Shown: piece by piece, positions 17,683 to 27,184 of the stretch
How positions within the stretch are numbered: position 1 is the stretch's first letter
How the letters are laid out: the number at the start of each line of letters is the position of its first letter
Assembly: GCA_963777355.1 (NCBI GenBank)
Contig: CAVZQK010000002.1
Location: 1 to 64,000 of the forward strand
Direction: 5' to 3'
Origin: DATJHM01 sp963777355
GTDB lineage: Bacteria > Chloroflexota > Ktedonobacteria > Ktedonobacterales > Ktedonobacteraceae
DNA: 64,000 nt
Made by a program: the position numbers and the translations under genes
Notes under the pieces: model-generated
The model's input: the letters and a program-made list of their open reading frames with translations, nothing else
Told to the model about the DNA's origin: nothing
Database searches by the model: none

Positions 17683-18894
17683 ATGTCTTACAACAATTCT
17701 CCTTCTTCTCACACAGAGATAGACGCACACCGTTCTTCTTCTCTTCTCATCATCCTGCTTGCCCTTCTGCTGACCAGTTGCGGTATCGGTACACCAACTG
17801 GTGCAGCAACCCCTATCCCAACGAGATTGAGCAGCGCAACGAGAGTCATGGGCAAAGTGGTGCATTTACAGCAGGTCCATATGTTCAATGGTAGCACGGG
17901 TTGGGCCATGACGACGAGTGATCCCGTGAACGGGAAGAGCAGTATCTTGCACACAACGACAGGCGTCGCCCACTGGCAGGAGGTCACACCCGCAATCGGC
18001 AATCACTCCTCACTCATTGCTGGGAGCGATTTCTTCGATGCTCTGACTGCCTGGGTGGCGGTGGGAGGCATCCCCATGTCTGTCTATCGCACACATGATG
18101 GAGGACAGAGTTGGCAGCAGGCGCAGTTACCAGACCAGGGCTCAGGGGATGGAAAGTTTTTCTTCCTTAATGCACAGGTCGGCTGGCTCATGCTTGGCAA
18201 AGGAGCCGCTACCGGCAATGTGGGGGTGGACATACTACGAACCAGCGATGGAGGCGCTAGCTGGAAGCTCATCTCTGTCACTGGCTACAATACGGCCAGC
18301 CCGCCAGCACTGCCATTTGAGGGCACCAAATCGGGGATCAGCTTTGTGAGCGAAACGACAGGCTGGGCCACCAGTTTCACCAACCGGGAGAACTTTGCCT
18401 GGTTCTACGTGACGCACGATGGGGGCGCAACATGGCAGCACCAGGGTATTCCCTTGCCTGCCCAGGCCATTCAGGTCATGACGATGCCACCCAGCTTCTT
18501 TAGCGCGACGGATGGGTTGCTACCTGCCATCATTCCTAGCCTGGCGGGTGAGACCGTGACGATCTATGTGACACATGATGGAGGAGTGAGCTGGCATCCC
18601 ACAAGCCCGGTGCACACTGGATGGGGATTGATTGCTCTTGCCGACACCTTGCACGCCTGGATCGTCAATGAGAGCGATGATGTCAAGAGCAATCATTATA
18701 TCCATAGCACGATCTATAGTACCCGCGATGGCGGATGGCACTGGACGCAGCATATCGTCAAGTTCAGCGCAAATACGACTATGATCGATTTTGCTTCTCC
18801 TCTGCAAGGTTGGGCAATTGACTCATCTGACTCACTGTACCAGACTACAGATGGAGGACAAAAATGGACAAAAATGATACCAATGCTTGAATAA
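17683..18894 (+). CDS. Ycf48/BNR-like beta-propeller lipoprotein
   Basis: A 403-residue protein with a signal peptide ending in lipobox LLLTSC (Cys ~30), so it is probably lipid-anchored. The mature part is a beta-propeller built of Asp-box repeats: THDGGQSWQQ, TSDGGASWKL, THDGGATWQH, THDGGVSWHP, TRDGGWHWTQ and TTDGGQKWTK, each preceded by a GW-containing strand. This is the organisation of Ycf48-like and sialidase-related Asp-box proteins. No sialidase catalytic Arg triad is recognised, so binding or scaffolding is more likely than hydrolysis. It appears monocistronic and converges with the gene at 18908. Confidence 0.8.
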   Translation: MSYNNSPSSHTEIDAHRSSSLLIILLALLLTSCGIGTPTGAATPIPTRLSSATRVMGKVVHLQQVHMFNGSTGWAMTTSDPVNGKSSILHTTTGVAHWQEVTPAIGNHSSLIAGSDFFDALTAWVAVGGIPMSVYRTHDGGQSWQQAQLPDQGSGDGKFFFLNAQVGWLMLGKGAATGNVGVDILRTSDGGASWKLISVTGYNTASPPALPFEGTKSGISFVSETTGWATSFTNRENFAWFYVTHDGGATWQHQGIPLPAQAIQVMTMPPSFFSATDGLLPAIIPSLAGETVTIYVTHDGGVSWHPTSPVHTGWGLIALADTLHAWIVNESDDVKSNHYIHSTIYSTRDGGWHWTQHIVKFSANTTMIDFASPLQGWAIDSSDSLYQTTDGGQKWTKMIPMLE

Positions 18895-18907
18895 ATGCAA
18901 TCATGAT

Positions 18908-19585
18908 CTAAACATCTTTTCCAAGCACAAACGATAAGTAATTTTGCTTTCTCTGTTCCATATCCTCTTCCGGGAAGATTGGCGCTTTGCCGGAAAGGGA
19001 GGCTCTGAACTCTTTGACAAGGGCATCGCGGAGCGGCGTCTTGCTATAGCCGAGGCGCAGTTGTTTGCCTTCTGGCAACGTGATGCCTTCGCGGTGGAGC
19101 AGATATCTGGCAAAGAACAGCTCAGGAGTCTGCCCCTCTGTTAGCTGAATCCCCATCTGCTTGAACAAATCGTCTGAGACTAGAAGTGGCGCTTCCATGA
19201 GCAGAGTGAGCCCGATTGCATCGCCAGCTCGCATCGTTTTCGTCTGCTCTTGTACCGTCTCGCCGTTGCGAAAGCTGAGCCGACATTCGCAAAGATGATA
19301 GAGAGGAGGAAGCATTGAGTAACTTTCGATGCGTACTTCCGCCAACGTATAGTTAAGCCACTGGAGCGTCTCCGCCATTAGATTGATGGTCTCTTGACGA
19401 GGAAGCGTCAGTTTATTCAAAGCTGCGACAATAGGCAGAGCCTCGTGGCGCTCAATACCAAATGTGAGAAGGCGCTTGCCAGCTTCATCAAGCAAGAAAA
19501 CATTGTACAGCAAGGCGCTGACAGCGGCAAAATTTCTTCTAACCCCTTCTACTCTGACAGGGATCATATACATTCTCTGCTTCAT
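18908..19585 (-). CDS. Bifunctional nuclease (BFN / DUF151) family protein
   Basis: A 225-residue protein matching the BFN domain: MIPVRVEGVRRN at the start, LLDEAGKRLLTFGIERHEAL (the usual 'E-x-x-G-R-x-L-P-I-x-I-G-x-x-E-A' strand) and LPRQETINLMAETLQWLNYTLAEVRIE. Residues after ~130 form a less conserved C-terminal extension. Plant and bacterial relatives are described as dual DNase/RNase, but the biochemical role of bacterial members is poorly established. It is a soluble cytoplasmic protein with no signal peptide, convergent with the lipoprotein gene at 17683 and without an evident operon partner. Confidence 0.7.
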   Translation of the reverse strand: MKQRMYMIPVRVEGVRRNFAAVSALLYNVFLLDEAGKRLLTFGIERHEALPIVAALNKLTLPRQETINLMAETLQWLNYTLAEVRIESYSMLPPLYHLCECRLSFRNGETVQEQTKTMRAGDAIGLTLLMEAPLLVSDDLFKQMGIQLTEGQTPELFFARYLLHREGITLPEGKQLRLGYSKTPLRDALVKEFRASLSGKAPIFPEEDMEQRKQNYLSFVLGKDV

Positions 19586-19787
19586 TTATCCTCTTGTTAA
19601 GAGAAAAGCTCGTTGTTCTGTTTGTAGAATACCTGATTTTTCTTATCCTGGCAAGGATCTGGTGGTAGCAATTTCACCCTTTCTGAGTGAAGTAGAGACG
19701 TGGAATTCCTCTTAGCTGTCTGGTAAAGAGGATTGTTTATCAGGTACAATACAGAAAAACTCAGGAACGAAATAGGTGAAGGAAAGC

Positions 19788-20879
19788 ATGGTCCAAACAG
19801 ATATTCCTATTAAGAAGGTTGTAGTTATTCATAGTCCACGCTCAGGGCGTTCAGGACAGCTTAGCCAGGCCCTGGCGAGTTTTCAAATGGCAGGAATAGT
19901 CGTGGCCGATCTGGTGCCTATTGCCGCGCTTGATACGCTGCCGCCTCAGGGTGAGCGGTGGCGAGCTGAGGGAATTGATTGTGCGGTGGCGGCTGGCGGT
20001 GATGGTCTGGTTGGCGGCGTTGTTGCGCATGTTGCTCCAGCCGGGTTCCCTCTGGGCATCTTGCCTCTGGGGACAGGCAACGATGTGGCACGTTCTGTAG
20101 GCATTCCGATGGATATTGAGCAGGCCGTCGCGGTGATTGCGCAGGGAAGACAGCAACTGGTCGATGTTGGTCGTGCCCAACCTGCCGAGCAGGAGCCTCT
20201 GGCTGCCTCTTCGAGAGGAGAGGCACAGAGAGAGCCAGCTATTCCTGACGAGAAGAGTATGTATTTTGCTCATGCTCTTACTGTTGGCTTGAATGTTCAG
20301 TTTGCGCGTACGGCAACGCATGCCGAAGTGCGGCAGCAATATGGCTCGTTGACCTATCCCTACGCGGTCTACCAGTCTCTGCGTACCTATCAACCTATTG
20401 AGGCAGAGATCGAATTTGAGGACCTGGCTCTCCATAGCGATAAAGGCAGCCAACCAGACAGAACACAACCATCTGCCAGCTTGCGTTGCCATACCGCGCA
20501 GATCTCGGTTATCAATGCCCCTATTTTCTGGGGACGGCTCCAGGCGCGTGTGCCAGGGGTGAGCCTGTATGATCGTCTGCTAGATATTGTCGTGATTGAA
20601 GATGGGATGTTGGATGACTTACTTACACGTATCAGGCGTTTTTTTAATCGTGAAGAACTGCAACTGCCCAGAAGAGACGATTGGCATGGACGTTATCCTG
20701 AGCTGGTAGCAGCGGAACTCACCGATATTCCTGGTGTGCATCATATTCAGGCGCGTGGAGTCAAGATTCGCGTGGCGGGTCCACGCCAGGATGCAACACT
20801 GGATGGCGAGCTGCGGGGTCAGACGCCGATGCATGTGCATATTGCCTCTGAGCAGTTACGCCTGCTTACCCTCACCTAA
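19788..20879 (+). CDS. Diacylglycerol/lipid kinase family protein (YegS/DagK-like)
   Basis: A 363-residue protein with the DAGK catalytic domain: VVIHSPRSGRSG at the nucleotide-binding start, AAGGDGLVGGVV (the GGDGT loop, with Leu in place of Thr) and LPLGTGNDVARSVGIP. The C-terminal half has the lipid-kinase beta sandwich ending ATLDGELRGQTPMHVHI. It is longer than the usual ~300 residues because of an insertion (~residues 128-150, PAEQEPLAASSRGEAQ). It should phosphorylate diacylglycerol or a related lipid at the membrane. The ATG at 19788 with AAGGAAAG upstream is preferred over the GTG at 19776. Confidence 0.85.
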   Translation: MVQTDIPIKKVVVIHSPRSGRSGQLSQALASFQMAGIVVADLVPIAALDTLPPQGERWRAEGIDCAVAAGGDGLVGGVVAHVAPAGFPLGILPLGTGNDVARSVGIPMDIEQAVAVIAQGRQQLVDVGRAQPAEQEPLAASSRGEAQREPAIPDEKSMYFAHALTVGLNVQFARTATHAEVRQQYGSLTYPYAVYQSLRTYQPIEAEIEFEDLALHSDKGSQPDRTQPSASLRCHTAQISVINAPIFWGRLQARVPGVSLYDRLLDIVVIEDGMLDDLLTRIRRFFNREELQLPRRDDWHGRYPELVAAELTDIPGVHHIQARGVKIRVAGPRQDATLDGELRGQTPMHVHIASEQLRLLTLT

Positions 20880-20954
20880 AGCGTAAACCTCTGCCTCTAT
20901 TGTATAAATAAGAAAAAGCTGAATAGCTAAACAAAAGCTTGATCTGCGAGTGTC

Positions 20955-21746
20955 TCAAGTTCTTTTATCTCTGACGATGGTACTATGGCTAAGCAAGGGG
21001 TAGAGGGCCTGGAACCAGGCATTAGCCATCAAGGCATAGCCAGTATCGTTGGGGTGAACCTCATCGACGAGGTCCTTTAGAGGAACTGCATCATGAATGT
21101 CCACGTACTCAACGTGCTTGCCTGCTGTAACCTCTGTGTGTACAATTGCGGGGATGGCTTTATTGAAAGTCTCTACCTGTGACTCGAATTGGGGTGAAAG
21201 AGGGGTAATTTGTGCAACCAGAACGGTCACACTGGGAAGCGTGCTGGTGATCTGATCAAGGAGGAGCTTCAGACGAGCAGGCGCGTGGGCTGGATCATCG
21301 TGGTGCCAGATATCGTTTGTGCCGATATGCAAGAGAATATAGTCCGGCTTATAGCTTTGTAGCCATGTGACGATATGAGCTGAGATCTGGCGGATGTGCC
21401 AGCCTGGGTGGCCTTCATTTTCTGTTTGAGGGAGGAGTTTCGAGCCGGAACGCTCTGAGCCGACAAAGGAAAATTTCATTCCTGCCGCCGTTAAACGTTG
21501 CCAGAGGCCGAGACGATAACTGCTATAGGTAGGGGAACCAACTCCGAAGGTTATCGAGTCGCCCAGAGGCATAATTGTTGTTACGCCAGATTTTGCTGTA
21601 GCATCAAAGGTTATCGTCGTATCCACGTGATGTGAAGCTTTTACTGTGGGATGGGATGTGAAAAGATGGATGCTCGTGCTGAGGAGGAAGGCAAGAAAGA
21701 CAATACCGGCTGAAAACTTTCGCGAGTACCAATGATGCCTCTTCAT
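20955..21746 (-). CDS. Secreted SGNH/GDSL hydrolase
   Basis: A 263-residue protein with a signal peptide (MKRHHWYSRKFSAG followed by a hydrophobic stretch to ~40). SGNH blocks are present: block I PLGDSITFGVG with the catalytic Ser, block II Gly in GSERSG, block III IGTNDIW with Asn, and block V DEVHPND with the Asp/His pair. Enzymes of this family hydrolyse esters of lipids or acetylated polysaccharides outside the cell; deacetylation of surface glycan is possible but not shown. The start 11 codons inside a longer frame is chosen because it gives a proper signal peptide. Confidence 0.85.
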   Translation of the reverse strand: MKRHHWYSRKFSAGIVFLAFLLSTSIHLFTSHPTVKASHHVDTTITFDATAKSGVTTIMPLGDSITFGVGSPTYSSYRLGLWQRLTAAGMKFSFVGSERSGSKLLPQTENEGHPGWHIRQISAHIVTWLQSYKPDYILLHIGTNDIWHHDDPAHAPARLKLLLDQITSTLPSVTVLVAQITPLSPQFESQVETFNKAIPAIVHTEVTAGKHVEYVDIHDAVPLKDLVDEVHPNDTGYALMANAWFQALYPLLSHSTIVRDKRT

Positions 21747-21852
21747 GTAGTTTCTTTCATTCGTGCATAGTAAGACCACAGGCAGATGTATAAAGTATAA
21801 ACCGATCTATGTAGAAGATACAAGGGACAAAAAATATCAGCAAGTACTGATG

Positions 21853-22845
21853 CTAGTGGCTATACATCTTCATAATGGCCTGGGCAATATCAGCGACAGC
21901 CTGACGGACCTGGGGAGGGCTGATAACCTTTGCATCTGCTCCCAGCGCCAGTGCATATGAAACTGCATCATCTATTGAATCTGTTTCAATACGAACCACC
22001 GCGCTCCCATCTTCAGCCTCACTAATGATCTGGCTATCTCCCTTCAGATTATAGCGACTGGGCGGGCGGACCCATAGCTTTAAAACGCACGTTTGTTTCT
22101 GCTCATCAAACTGTTTGCGCGCCTTTTCCCAGAAGGCCTGTAAGTCAAAGGATGATTGTAGCTCCATCTGTTCCTCGCGGACACGTAGATCCTCAATGTA
22201 TCTGACGCGAAATGTGCGAAAGAGGCGACATTCATGGCAGTAGGCGACCAGGTACCAGATACCGGAACGTATGTGGCGCTGAGAAGTGCCTTTAAAAACC
22301 AGGCCATAGGGATCTACGCGTTGCCATTGCATACCGGGGAGATCGGTGCATGTGAGGCAGGGATAGAATATATCAAGTTGGCGAGATTCGAGGACCGCGG
22401 TACGAATGATTTCCAGATAAATGGTGCTGGTAGCCGAGCTATTGCTCCAGTCGGTAGTATCGATGAGAATATGTTCGCGGGCAGCACGAACATCTGTCCG
22501 ATATTCATCAGGCAGTGTGGCTTCCAATTTAAAAAGAGCCCGGTGCAGGTAGTCATCACCTGCAAACAGGCTGTAGTTTCCCGCCATATCTGCGCCGAGT
22601 ACCAGCGAAACAGCCTCTTCACGGGTAAAGATAGCCGACTCGAAGTGGTAATCTTCAGGTAAGTAGTAACCGCCTCCCGGCCCGTAATCCATAGAAACAG
22701 GAACATGGGCCAGTGAAAGAGCCATAATGTCGCGATAGATGGTGCGTGTCGAGACTCCCAGGATATTGGCGAGACGCTTAGCGGGCATTTTGCCGCGTGC
22801 TTGTAAGAGCAGGGTAATGGCCACGAGGCGCTCGATTTTCTGCAT
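21853..22845 (-). CDS. YafY-type WYL-domain transcriptional regulator
   Basis: A 330-residue regulator. The N-terminal HTH (MPAKRLANILGVSTRTIYRD, ~residues 20-39) is of HTH_11/DeoR type, followed by GPGGGYYLPEDYHFESAIFT typical of YafY proteins. A WYL domain (~residues 130-230) contains RRVDPYGLVFKG-like and WYLVAYCHECRLFRTFRVRYI segments, and a C-terminal WCX extension completes the fold. WYL domains sense nucleotides or ssDNA. The start at 22845 is chosen over 22920 because AGAGGT precedes it and the family begins at this position (MQKIERLVAI). Targets unknown. Confidence 0.88.
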   Translation of the reverse strand: MQKIERLVAITLLLQARGKMPAKRLANILGVSTRTIYRDIMALSLAHVPVSMDYGPGGGYYLPEDYHFESAIFTREEAVSLVLGADMAGNYSLFAGDDYLHRALFKLEATLPDEYRTDVRAAREHILIDTTDWSNSSATSTIYLEIIRTAVLESRQLDIFYPCLTCTDLPGMQWQRVDPYGLVFKGTSQRHIRSGIWYLVAYCHECRLFRTFRVRYIEDLRVREEQMELQSSFDLQAFWEKARKQFDEQKQTCVLKLWVRPPSRYNLKGDSQIISEAEDGSAVVRIETDSIDDAVSYALALGADAKVISPPQVRQAVADIAQAIMKMYSH

Positions 22846-23058
22846 ACCTCTATTATTCTCTCCAAAAATAGAAAAATGCAAGAGGCTTTTTACGATTTTT
22901 AACACAAAATTCCATATCATGTAGTATTTCCCTCTCTTTGCTCTCTGATTGACAAGAGATGGTCCCTTCTTTCCACAAAGATTAGGCTCACATCACCCAA
23001 AAGTACTGTTTCAGGAAGTATTATTTTGAATCTCTTTGATCTATGCTATGATTAGCAA

Positions 23059-23134
23059 CGTTCCAATGCTTCTTCTTTAGGAGTGAATGACTCTGGTCGG
23101 AACGAAAATAAGCATATGCACATACATGCATATG
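23059..23134 (+). ncRNA. Candidate structured leader upstream of the LysM protein
   Basis: Three nested or tandem helices are visible: CGTTCC (23059-23064) with GGAACG (23099-23104), enclosing GAGT (23081-23084) with ACTC (23090-23093); and a perfect CATATGCA/TGCATATG hairpin (23113-23120 with 23127-23134). LysM/transglycosylase genes are often under c-di-AMP riboswitches, but the conserved c-di-AMP core is not recognised here. Treat as an unassigned structured 5' leader. Confidence 0.3.
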
Positions 23135-23200
23135 TGGCTAGAAGCAAATAGGTAGATAGTCGCTCTTGTGAGTAGGTAAGTTGTCAAGAAAGAGGAAATT

Positions 23201-23860
23201 TTGCAGTCATATCAATTCGTTCGTCAGCTCTTAAATCGATATCGTAAAAGTCATCTCGTAGTCCGGTCTGCATGTATAGCGGTTTTTGGGTTGTTCTCTC
23301 TTGCTATTGTATTATACTCAGGCGTCCCTCAGGTGCATGCTGCATTTGCTTCTATTTGCTCCAAAAGTGAGCGTTCCTATACTGTCGTACCAGGTGATAC
23401 TCTAGGCCATATTGCATCTCGTTATGGTGTCAGCCTCTCATCTTTAGCTTCGCGTAACGCTATTGCAAACCCTAATCTTATTTTCGCCGGTCAGCGCGTC
23501 TGCATCTCCAGTCATGCGGCTGTGAAGCAGGCACCTGCGGCCCCTGGCAGAACTTTTGCTCCAGCACAGCCAGCTTCAAGCAGTGTCTCCGGATTGATCA
23601 ATAGCGTCTTCGGAGCATACGCAGGTGCGGCTACGCAGATAGCCATATGTGAATCTGGCTTAAATCCGAACGCGACAAATCCTATTTCGATTAATGGGAG
23701 TCATGCCGCCGGCGTTTTCCAGATTCTCTATCCGAGCACCTGGGTCGGTACGTCCCAGGCGAACTCATCACCGTATAGTGCCTATGCCAATATTCTGGCA
23801 GCCCATGAGATTTTTGTCCGCGATGGCTATAGTTGGAGAGAGTGGTCCTGTCTGGCTTAA
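23201..23860 (+). CDS. Secreted LysM domain protein with lytic transglycosylase-like domain
   Basis: A 219-residue protein that starts at TTG 23201 with AGAGGAA a few bases upstream. A signal segment (~residues 22-46, ending VHAAF) leads to one LysM domain (YTVVPGDTLGHIASRYGVSL to IFAGQRVCIS, ~59-104), a Pro/Ala-rich linker, and a compact lysozyme-like domain (~130-219) with IAICESGLNPNA as the catalytic-Glu motif, then GVFQIL and the closing SWREWSC. This is the organisation of Rpf/SLT-like wall hydrolases, so it should bind and cleave peptidoglycan outside the cell, possibly in growth or spore outgrowth. A strong terminator follows. Confidence 0.85.
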   Translation: MQSYQFVRQLLNRYRKSHLVVRSACIAVFGLFSLAIVLYSGVPQVHAAFASICSKSERSYTVVPGDTLGHIASRYGVSLSSLASRNAIANPNLIFAGQRVCISSHAAVKQAPAAPGRTFAPAQPASSSVSGLINSVFGAYAGAATQIAICESGLNPNATNPISINGSHAAGVFQILYPSTWVGTSQANSSPYSAYANILAAHEIFVRDGYSWREWSCLA

Positions 23861-23911
23861 ATAGCCTGTTACCATACACTTATCACATCTTCTAGCGATT
23901 GCGCATAGGAT

Positions 23912-23954
23912 ACAAGGAGCACCATTCTCGGAGAAAGGAGAGGGTGCTCCTTGT
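23912..23954 (+). terminator. Terminator after the LysM gene
   Basis: A perfect 12-bp stem (23912-23923 with 23943-23954, 19-base loop) followed by GCTTTT, 51 bases past the stop. Confidence 0.75.
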
Positions 23955-24305
23955 GCTTTTGCCCATTTACCACCGTCGCGTTGGGTAAAGGTGGCAATAA
24001 AACTGCTCTCGCTAGCGATACCTTTATCCTTACAATATGTAGAGATCTGTCCGATTTTAAATCGCATAAGCTGTTTGGTCTACTATCTTTTACATACTAA
24101 AATATAGCAATATTTTACCAGCCTGACGTTGAAATGTTATCAGATAGATAACGAAGCGTCTCCATTGGTGGATGAGAAGACAATGCTTCTCTCCTTTATA
24201 TGTGGAGAATGATTTCTGGGCGCTTCCACTATGGCATTTTTATAAACGATTGATCACTATGCAAGGAATTTCTGGAACGCATTTTCAAAAGAAAAGGATC
24301 AAATC
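23955..24305. other. Intergenic region (350 bp)
   Basis: An A/T-rich stretch between the LysM terminator and the Asp-box protein. It must hold the promoter of the latter. I recognise no gene, repeat or clear promoter hexamers. Confidence 0.3.
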
Positions 24306-25850
24306 ATGAAGGCTTTTTTTCTCCAGAGACGGAACTATATACCTATCCTTCTATTTACTATCCTGGTTCTTGTTGCAGGTCTCGGCTTCTCAACGCAGCA
24401 CCGGGCAAATGCGCATGCCCAGGTACAGAGTCAGCCTGCACCACTTGTTCTTCGTCAAGTGAGCAGTGATCCCTTTACCAATACTACTTCTCAACATCAA
24501 ACACAGGTTGAGCCGGATACCTTCTCGGTGGGTCCAATGATCGTGTCGGCTTTCCAGAGTGGACGTTTTGATACAGGCGGGGGTGCGTCAGGCATCAGTT
24601 GGGCAACTTCATTTGATGCCGGCCTCACTTGGCACAACGGCACCTTACCAGATCTTACAACCTTTAACGGTGGAGTTTACGTGCGAGCGAGCGATGCCGT
24701 TGTTGCGTATGATCGCGCACATTCTACCTGGCTTATCTCTTCACTCGTTGCCAAAGCAACGTTTGACAGTGTTGTTGGGAGCACTTTGGTGGTAGTCAGT
24801 CGTTCTTCTAATGGTCTGATCTGGAGCAAACCAATAGTGGTCGCAGCCAGTAATGCAAGCCAGAATTTCGATAAAGACTGGATCGTCTGTGACCAACACT
24901 CTGCAAGTAAGTTTTTTGGTCGTTGTTATGCACAATGGGATGACGGAGCCAGCACTCCCTGGCTGGCTTTGATGAGCTACTCTAACGATGGGGGTCTTAC
25001 CTGGTCAACGCCACAGGGTCCGGCAAGCCAATCAGCCTTTGCCCAGGGCGGACAGCCACTTGTGCAGCCTGATGGCAACGTAATCGTGCCCATCTATGGA
25101 TTTGACTCGACTGGTGCCGAAAGTATCTATTCTTATCGATCAACCGATGGAGGTGCGACCTGGAGTAATCTGATCCAGATTTCTCCTTTGACATATTCCA
25201 CTACTGTGGCAGCATTTTATCGAGGTGGGTCTCTGCCTTCCGCAGAAATCGACCAGGCTGGAAAGGTCTATGTAGCCTGGGCTGGTTGCTACTTCGAGGC
25301 CAACTGTGCCACCGATGATATTGTTTTTACTACTACAACCGATGGACTCACCTGGACACCCTTACAACGCATTCCGCTCGATGCTATCGGTAGTGGGGTC
25401 GAGCACTTGACGGCTGGATTTGCTGTTGATAGCAGCACAGCGGGAAGTGGAGCGCACCTGGCTGTTACTTATTATTACTGGCCGAATGCGGGTTGTACGG
25501 CTGCGACTTGCCAGATTTCTGCTGGTCTCGCCTCTTCTATTAATAGTGGTACAACCTGGAGTCAGCATACAACTCTGGGAAATCCAATGGCGGCAACGTG
25601 GTGGGCAAATACGGATGTTGGTTATATGACCGGCGATTATATCTCTACCTCGATTGCCTTCAATCGCGCTGTGACCGTTGTGCCATTAGCGAAAGCGCCA
25701 AATGGTCAACAATTTGACCAATCCATGTATGGAGCAAGCGTTTGTGTGACAGGCGGATCGCTTCCAAGTGAGGTCCTTACCTCTTCTGCTATAGTTACGC
25801 GGGCAGCCCTAAAGAATGTGCATTTAAAGATGCAGTATCCGGCTGACTAA
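24306..25850 (+). CDS. Secreted sialidase-like Asp-box (BNR) protein
   Basis: A 514-residue protein with a signal peptide (~residues 12-36, ending NAHAQ) and a six-bladed-propeller-like mature region. Asp-box repeats such as SFDAGLTWHNG, SNDGGLTWSTP, STDGGATWSNL, TTDGLTWTPL and INSGTTWSQH recur every ~60-80 residues. The conserved Arg triad and Tyr/Glu pair of true sialidases cannot be confirmed by eye, so a glycan-binding or unknown glycosidase role is equally likely. AAAAGGATC precedes the ATG. A 13-bp terminator stem follows the gene. Confidence 0.8.
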   Translation: MKAFFLQRRNYIPILLFTILVLVAGLGFSTQHRANAHAQVQSQPAPLVLRQVSSDPFTNTTSQHQTQVEPDTFSVGPMIVSAFQSGRFDTGGGASGISWATSFDAGLTWHNGTLPDLTTFNGGVYVRASDAVVAYDRAHSTWLISSLVAKATFDSVVGSTLVVVSRSSNGLIWSKPIVVAASNASQNFDKDWIVCDQHSASKFFGRCYAQWDDGASTPWLALMSYSNDGGLTWSTPQGPASQSAFAQGGQPLVQPDGNVIVPIYGFDSTGAESIYSYRSTDGGATWSNLIQISPLTYSTTVAAFYRGGSLPSAEIDQAGKVYVAWAGCYFEANCATDDIVFTTTTDGLTWTPLQRIPLDAIGSGVEHLTAGFAVDSSTAGSGAHLAVTYYYWPNAGCTAATCQISAGLASSINSGTTWSQHTTLGNPMAATWWANTDVGYMTGDYISTSIAFNRAVTVVPLAKAPNGQQFDQSMYGASVCVTGGSLPSEVLTSSAIVTRAALKNVHLKMQYPAD

Positions 25851-25898
25851 TCAATGGTGTAAAGTCATTTGGAAGCCCTCGATCTCATGGGTCGTATT

Positions 25899-25939
25899 GG
25901 CCATTCCTCCCTTGAATAAATGTTCGGGGAGGAGTGGCC
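25899..25939 (+). terminator. Terminator after the Asp-box protein
   Basis: A 13-bp stem (25899-25911 with 25927-25939, one G-T pair) followed by TTTCTGTCT. Confidence 0.75.
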
Positions 25940-26182
25940 TTTCTGTCTGCAAAACTAGTGAGAGTCTCGAAATTTCGATAGATAACACTTTAGTTAGGCT
26001 CTAACCGTTAAGATAAGAGGGACGTGCGTTTTCATAAAACCTTCCTGTACGTTGAATTCTATGTCGCTACGTCTCTGAAATCGGTTCATGCAGGCCCACC
26101 TGCGCCTATCTCAAAGACGCTCTTTAGAGCTGTTTTGTTATGCAGCGTTCTTTCAGTAGAATGAGAAAAGAGGGAAACTTCT
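25940..26182. other. Intergenic region upstream of the Nudix gene
   Basis: Contains no gene I can support. It presumably holds the Nudix promoter; no convincing hexamer pair was found. Confidence 0.3.
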
Positions 26183-26764
26183 ATGCCAAAGGTTGAGATC
26201 CAGGAGAAACGGACGGTCTTTTCACAGCATCGTTTTCAAATTCAAGAGGCAAAGCTACGCTTTGAAAAATTTGGTGGTCAGATGAGTGACCCTGTGACCA
26301 AGCTTGTTTTTGAGCGGGGTGACGCCGCCGCCGCCCTTCTTTATAATCGTGATGCCCAGAAAATCCTTCTTATTAACCAGTTTCGTTATCCCACGTATGA
26401 GAAAGGTCCTGGTTGGCTTTATGAAGTAGTAGCCGGGGTGATAGAGAAGCAGGAGACCCCTGAACAATGTATTATTCGCGAGGTTCACGAGGAGATAGGC
26501 TATCAGGTGCGCGATCTGACGCCAATCGCCACGTTTTATGTTTCACCAGGCGGAACCTCCGAGCGGATTTGCCTATTTTATGCAGAGGTGACTGATGCCG
26601 ATCATATTGCGCAGGGTGGAGGTTTAGTGGCGGAACATGAAAATATTGAACTGATAGAGTTGACCCTGGCGGAGCTTGAGCAGGAGCTGCAACAGGGGCA
26701 TATTGTCGATGCAAAAACCCTCATCGCAGTACAATGGTTTCAGCAAAATAGACCGATCCATTAA
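26183..26764 (+). CDS. Nudix hydrolase (ADP-ribose / GDP-mannose pyrophosphatase type)
   Basis: A 193-residue cytoplasmic protein. The Nudix box GVIEKQETPEQCIIREVHEE (followed by IG) is at ~residues 92-113 and fits the GX5EX7REUXEEXGU consensus. An upstream strand VLLINQFRYPTYEKG-like region and a downstream SPGGTSERICLFYAEV match the ADP-ribose pyrophosphatase / NudK subgroup, which cleaves nucleoside-diphosphate sugars to AMP or GMP plus sugar phosphate. The start has AGAGGGAAAC upstream. A link to polysaccharide sugar-nucleotide turnover is possible but not shown by context. Confidence 0.88.
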   Translation: MPKVEIQEKRTVFSQHRFQIQEAKLRFEKFGGQMSDPVTKLVFERGDAAAALLYNRDAQKILLINQFRYPTYEKGPGWLYEVVAGVIEKQETPEQCIIREVHEEIGYQVRDLTPIATFYVSPGGTSERICLFYAEVTDADHIAQGGGLVAEHENIELIELTLAELEQELQQGHIVDAKTLIAVQWFQQNRPIH

Positions 26765-27184
26765 CTTGTAAGCACGCCTGTAGTGCCCCTCTCCATGAGA
26801 ATTATGGCCGCCATTGGAGCCGACAGAGATTACTTCCTTCATGGATGAGGTGGCAACTATCGGAACCGATAGAGCGCAGATGGATAGCTCTCGGTTGCCG
26901 CGAAGGTTGATAGCTGCTAAGCGTTGCATCCAAAGAGAAGGCTAGCACGTACTATATCTGTCTTCTCAGTTTCCTCAGTAAAAGCTTAATGTTTGCTGAG
27001 AGCCTCTTGCTCTTCAGTAAGCAGAGAGATTTTAAACATATTCTAAGCTTTCCTTTCCCTCATCCTAAGAAAGTTAGTATCTCCTGAGAGAGCCTTATGG
27101 CAGAGCTTATTGAGCTCAAAAATGCTTGAACTTTCCCCTGAAACAAGCTAAGCTAAGCATATCAAAAGAAAGCGAGGAAATAAA
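26765..27184. other. Intergenic region (420 bp)
   Basis: No supportable gene. Several short inverted segments occur (for example around 26830-26930), but none forms a long stem. The right end holds a candidate promoter listed separately. Confidence 0.35.
27126..27154 (+). promoter_or_regulatory. Candidate promoter of the sigma factor gene
   Basis: TTGAAC (27126-27131) and TAAGCT (27149-27154) are 17 bases apart, about 30 bases before the start codon. Confidence 0.4.

Noticed and set aside
22925..23200. c-di-AMP (ydaO) riboswitch ahead of the LysM gene
   Set aside because: Only short, non-diagnostic resemblance (GGAGTGAATGA); the conserved core and terminal pseudoknot sequence are not present.
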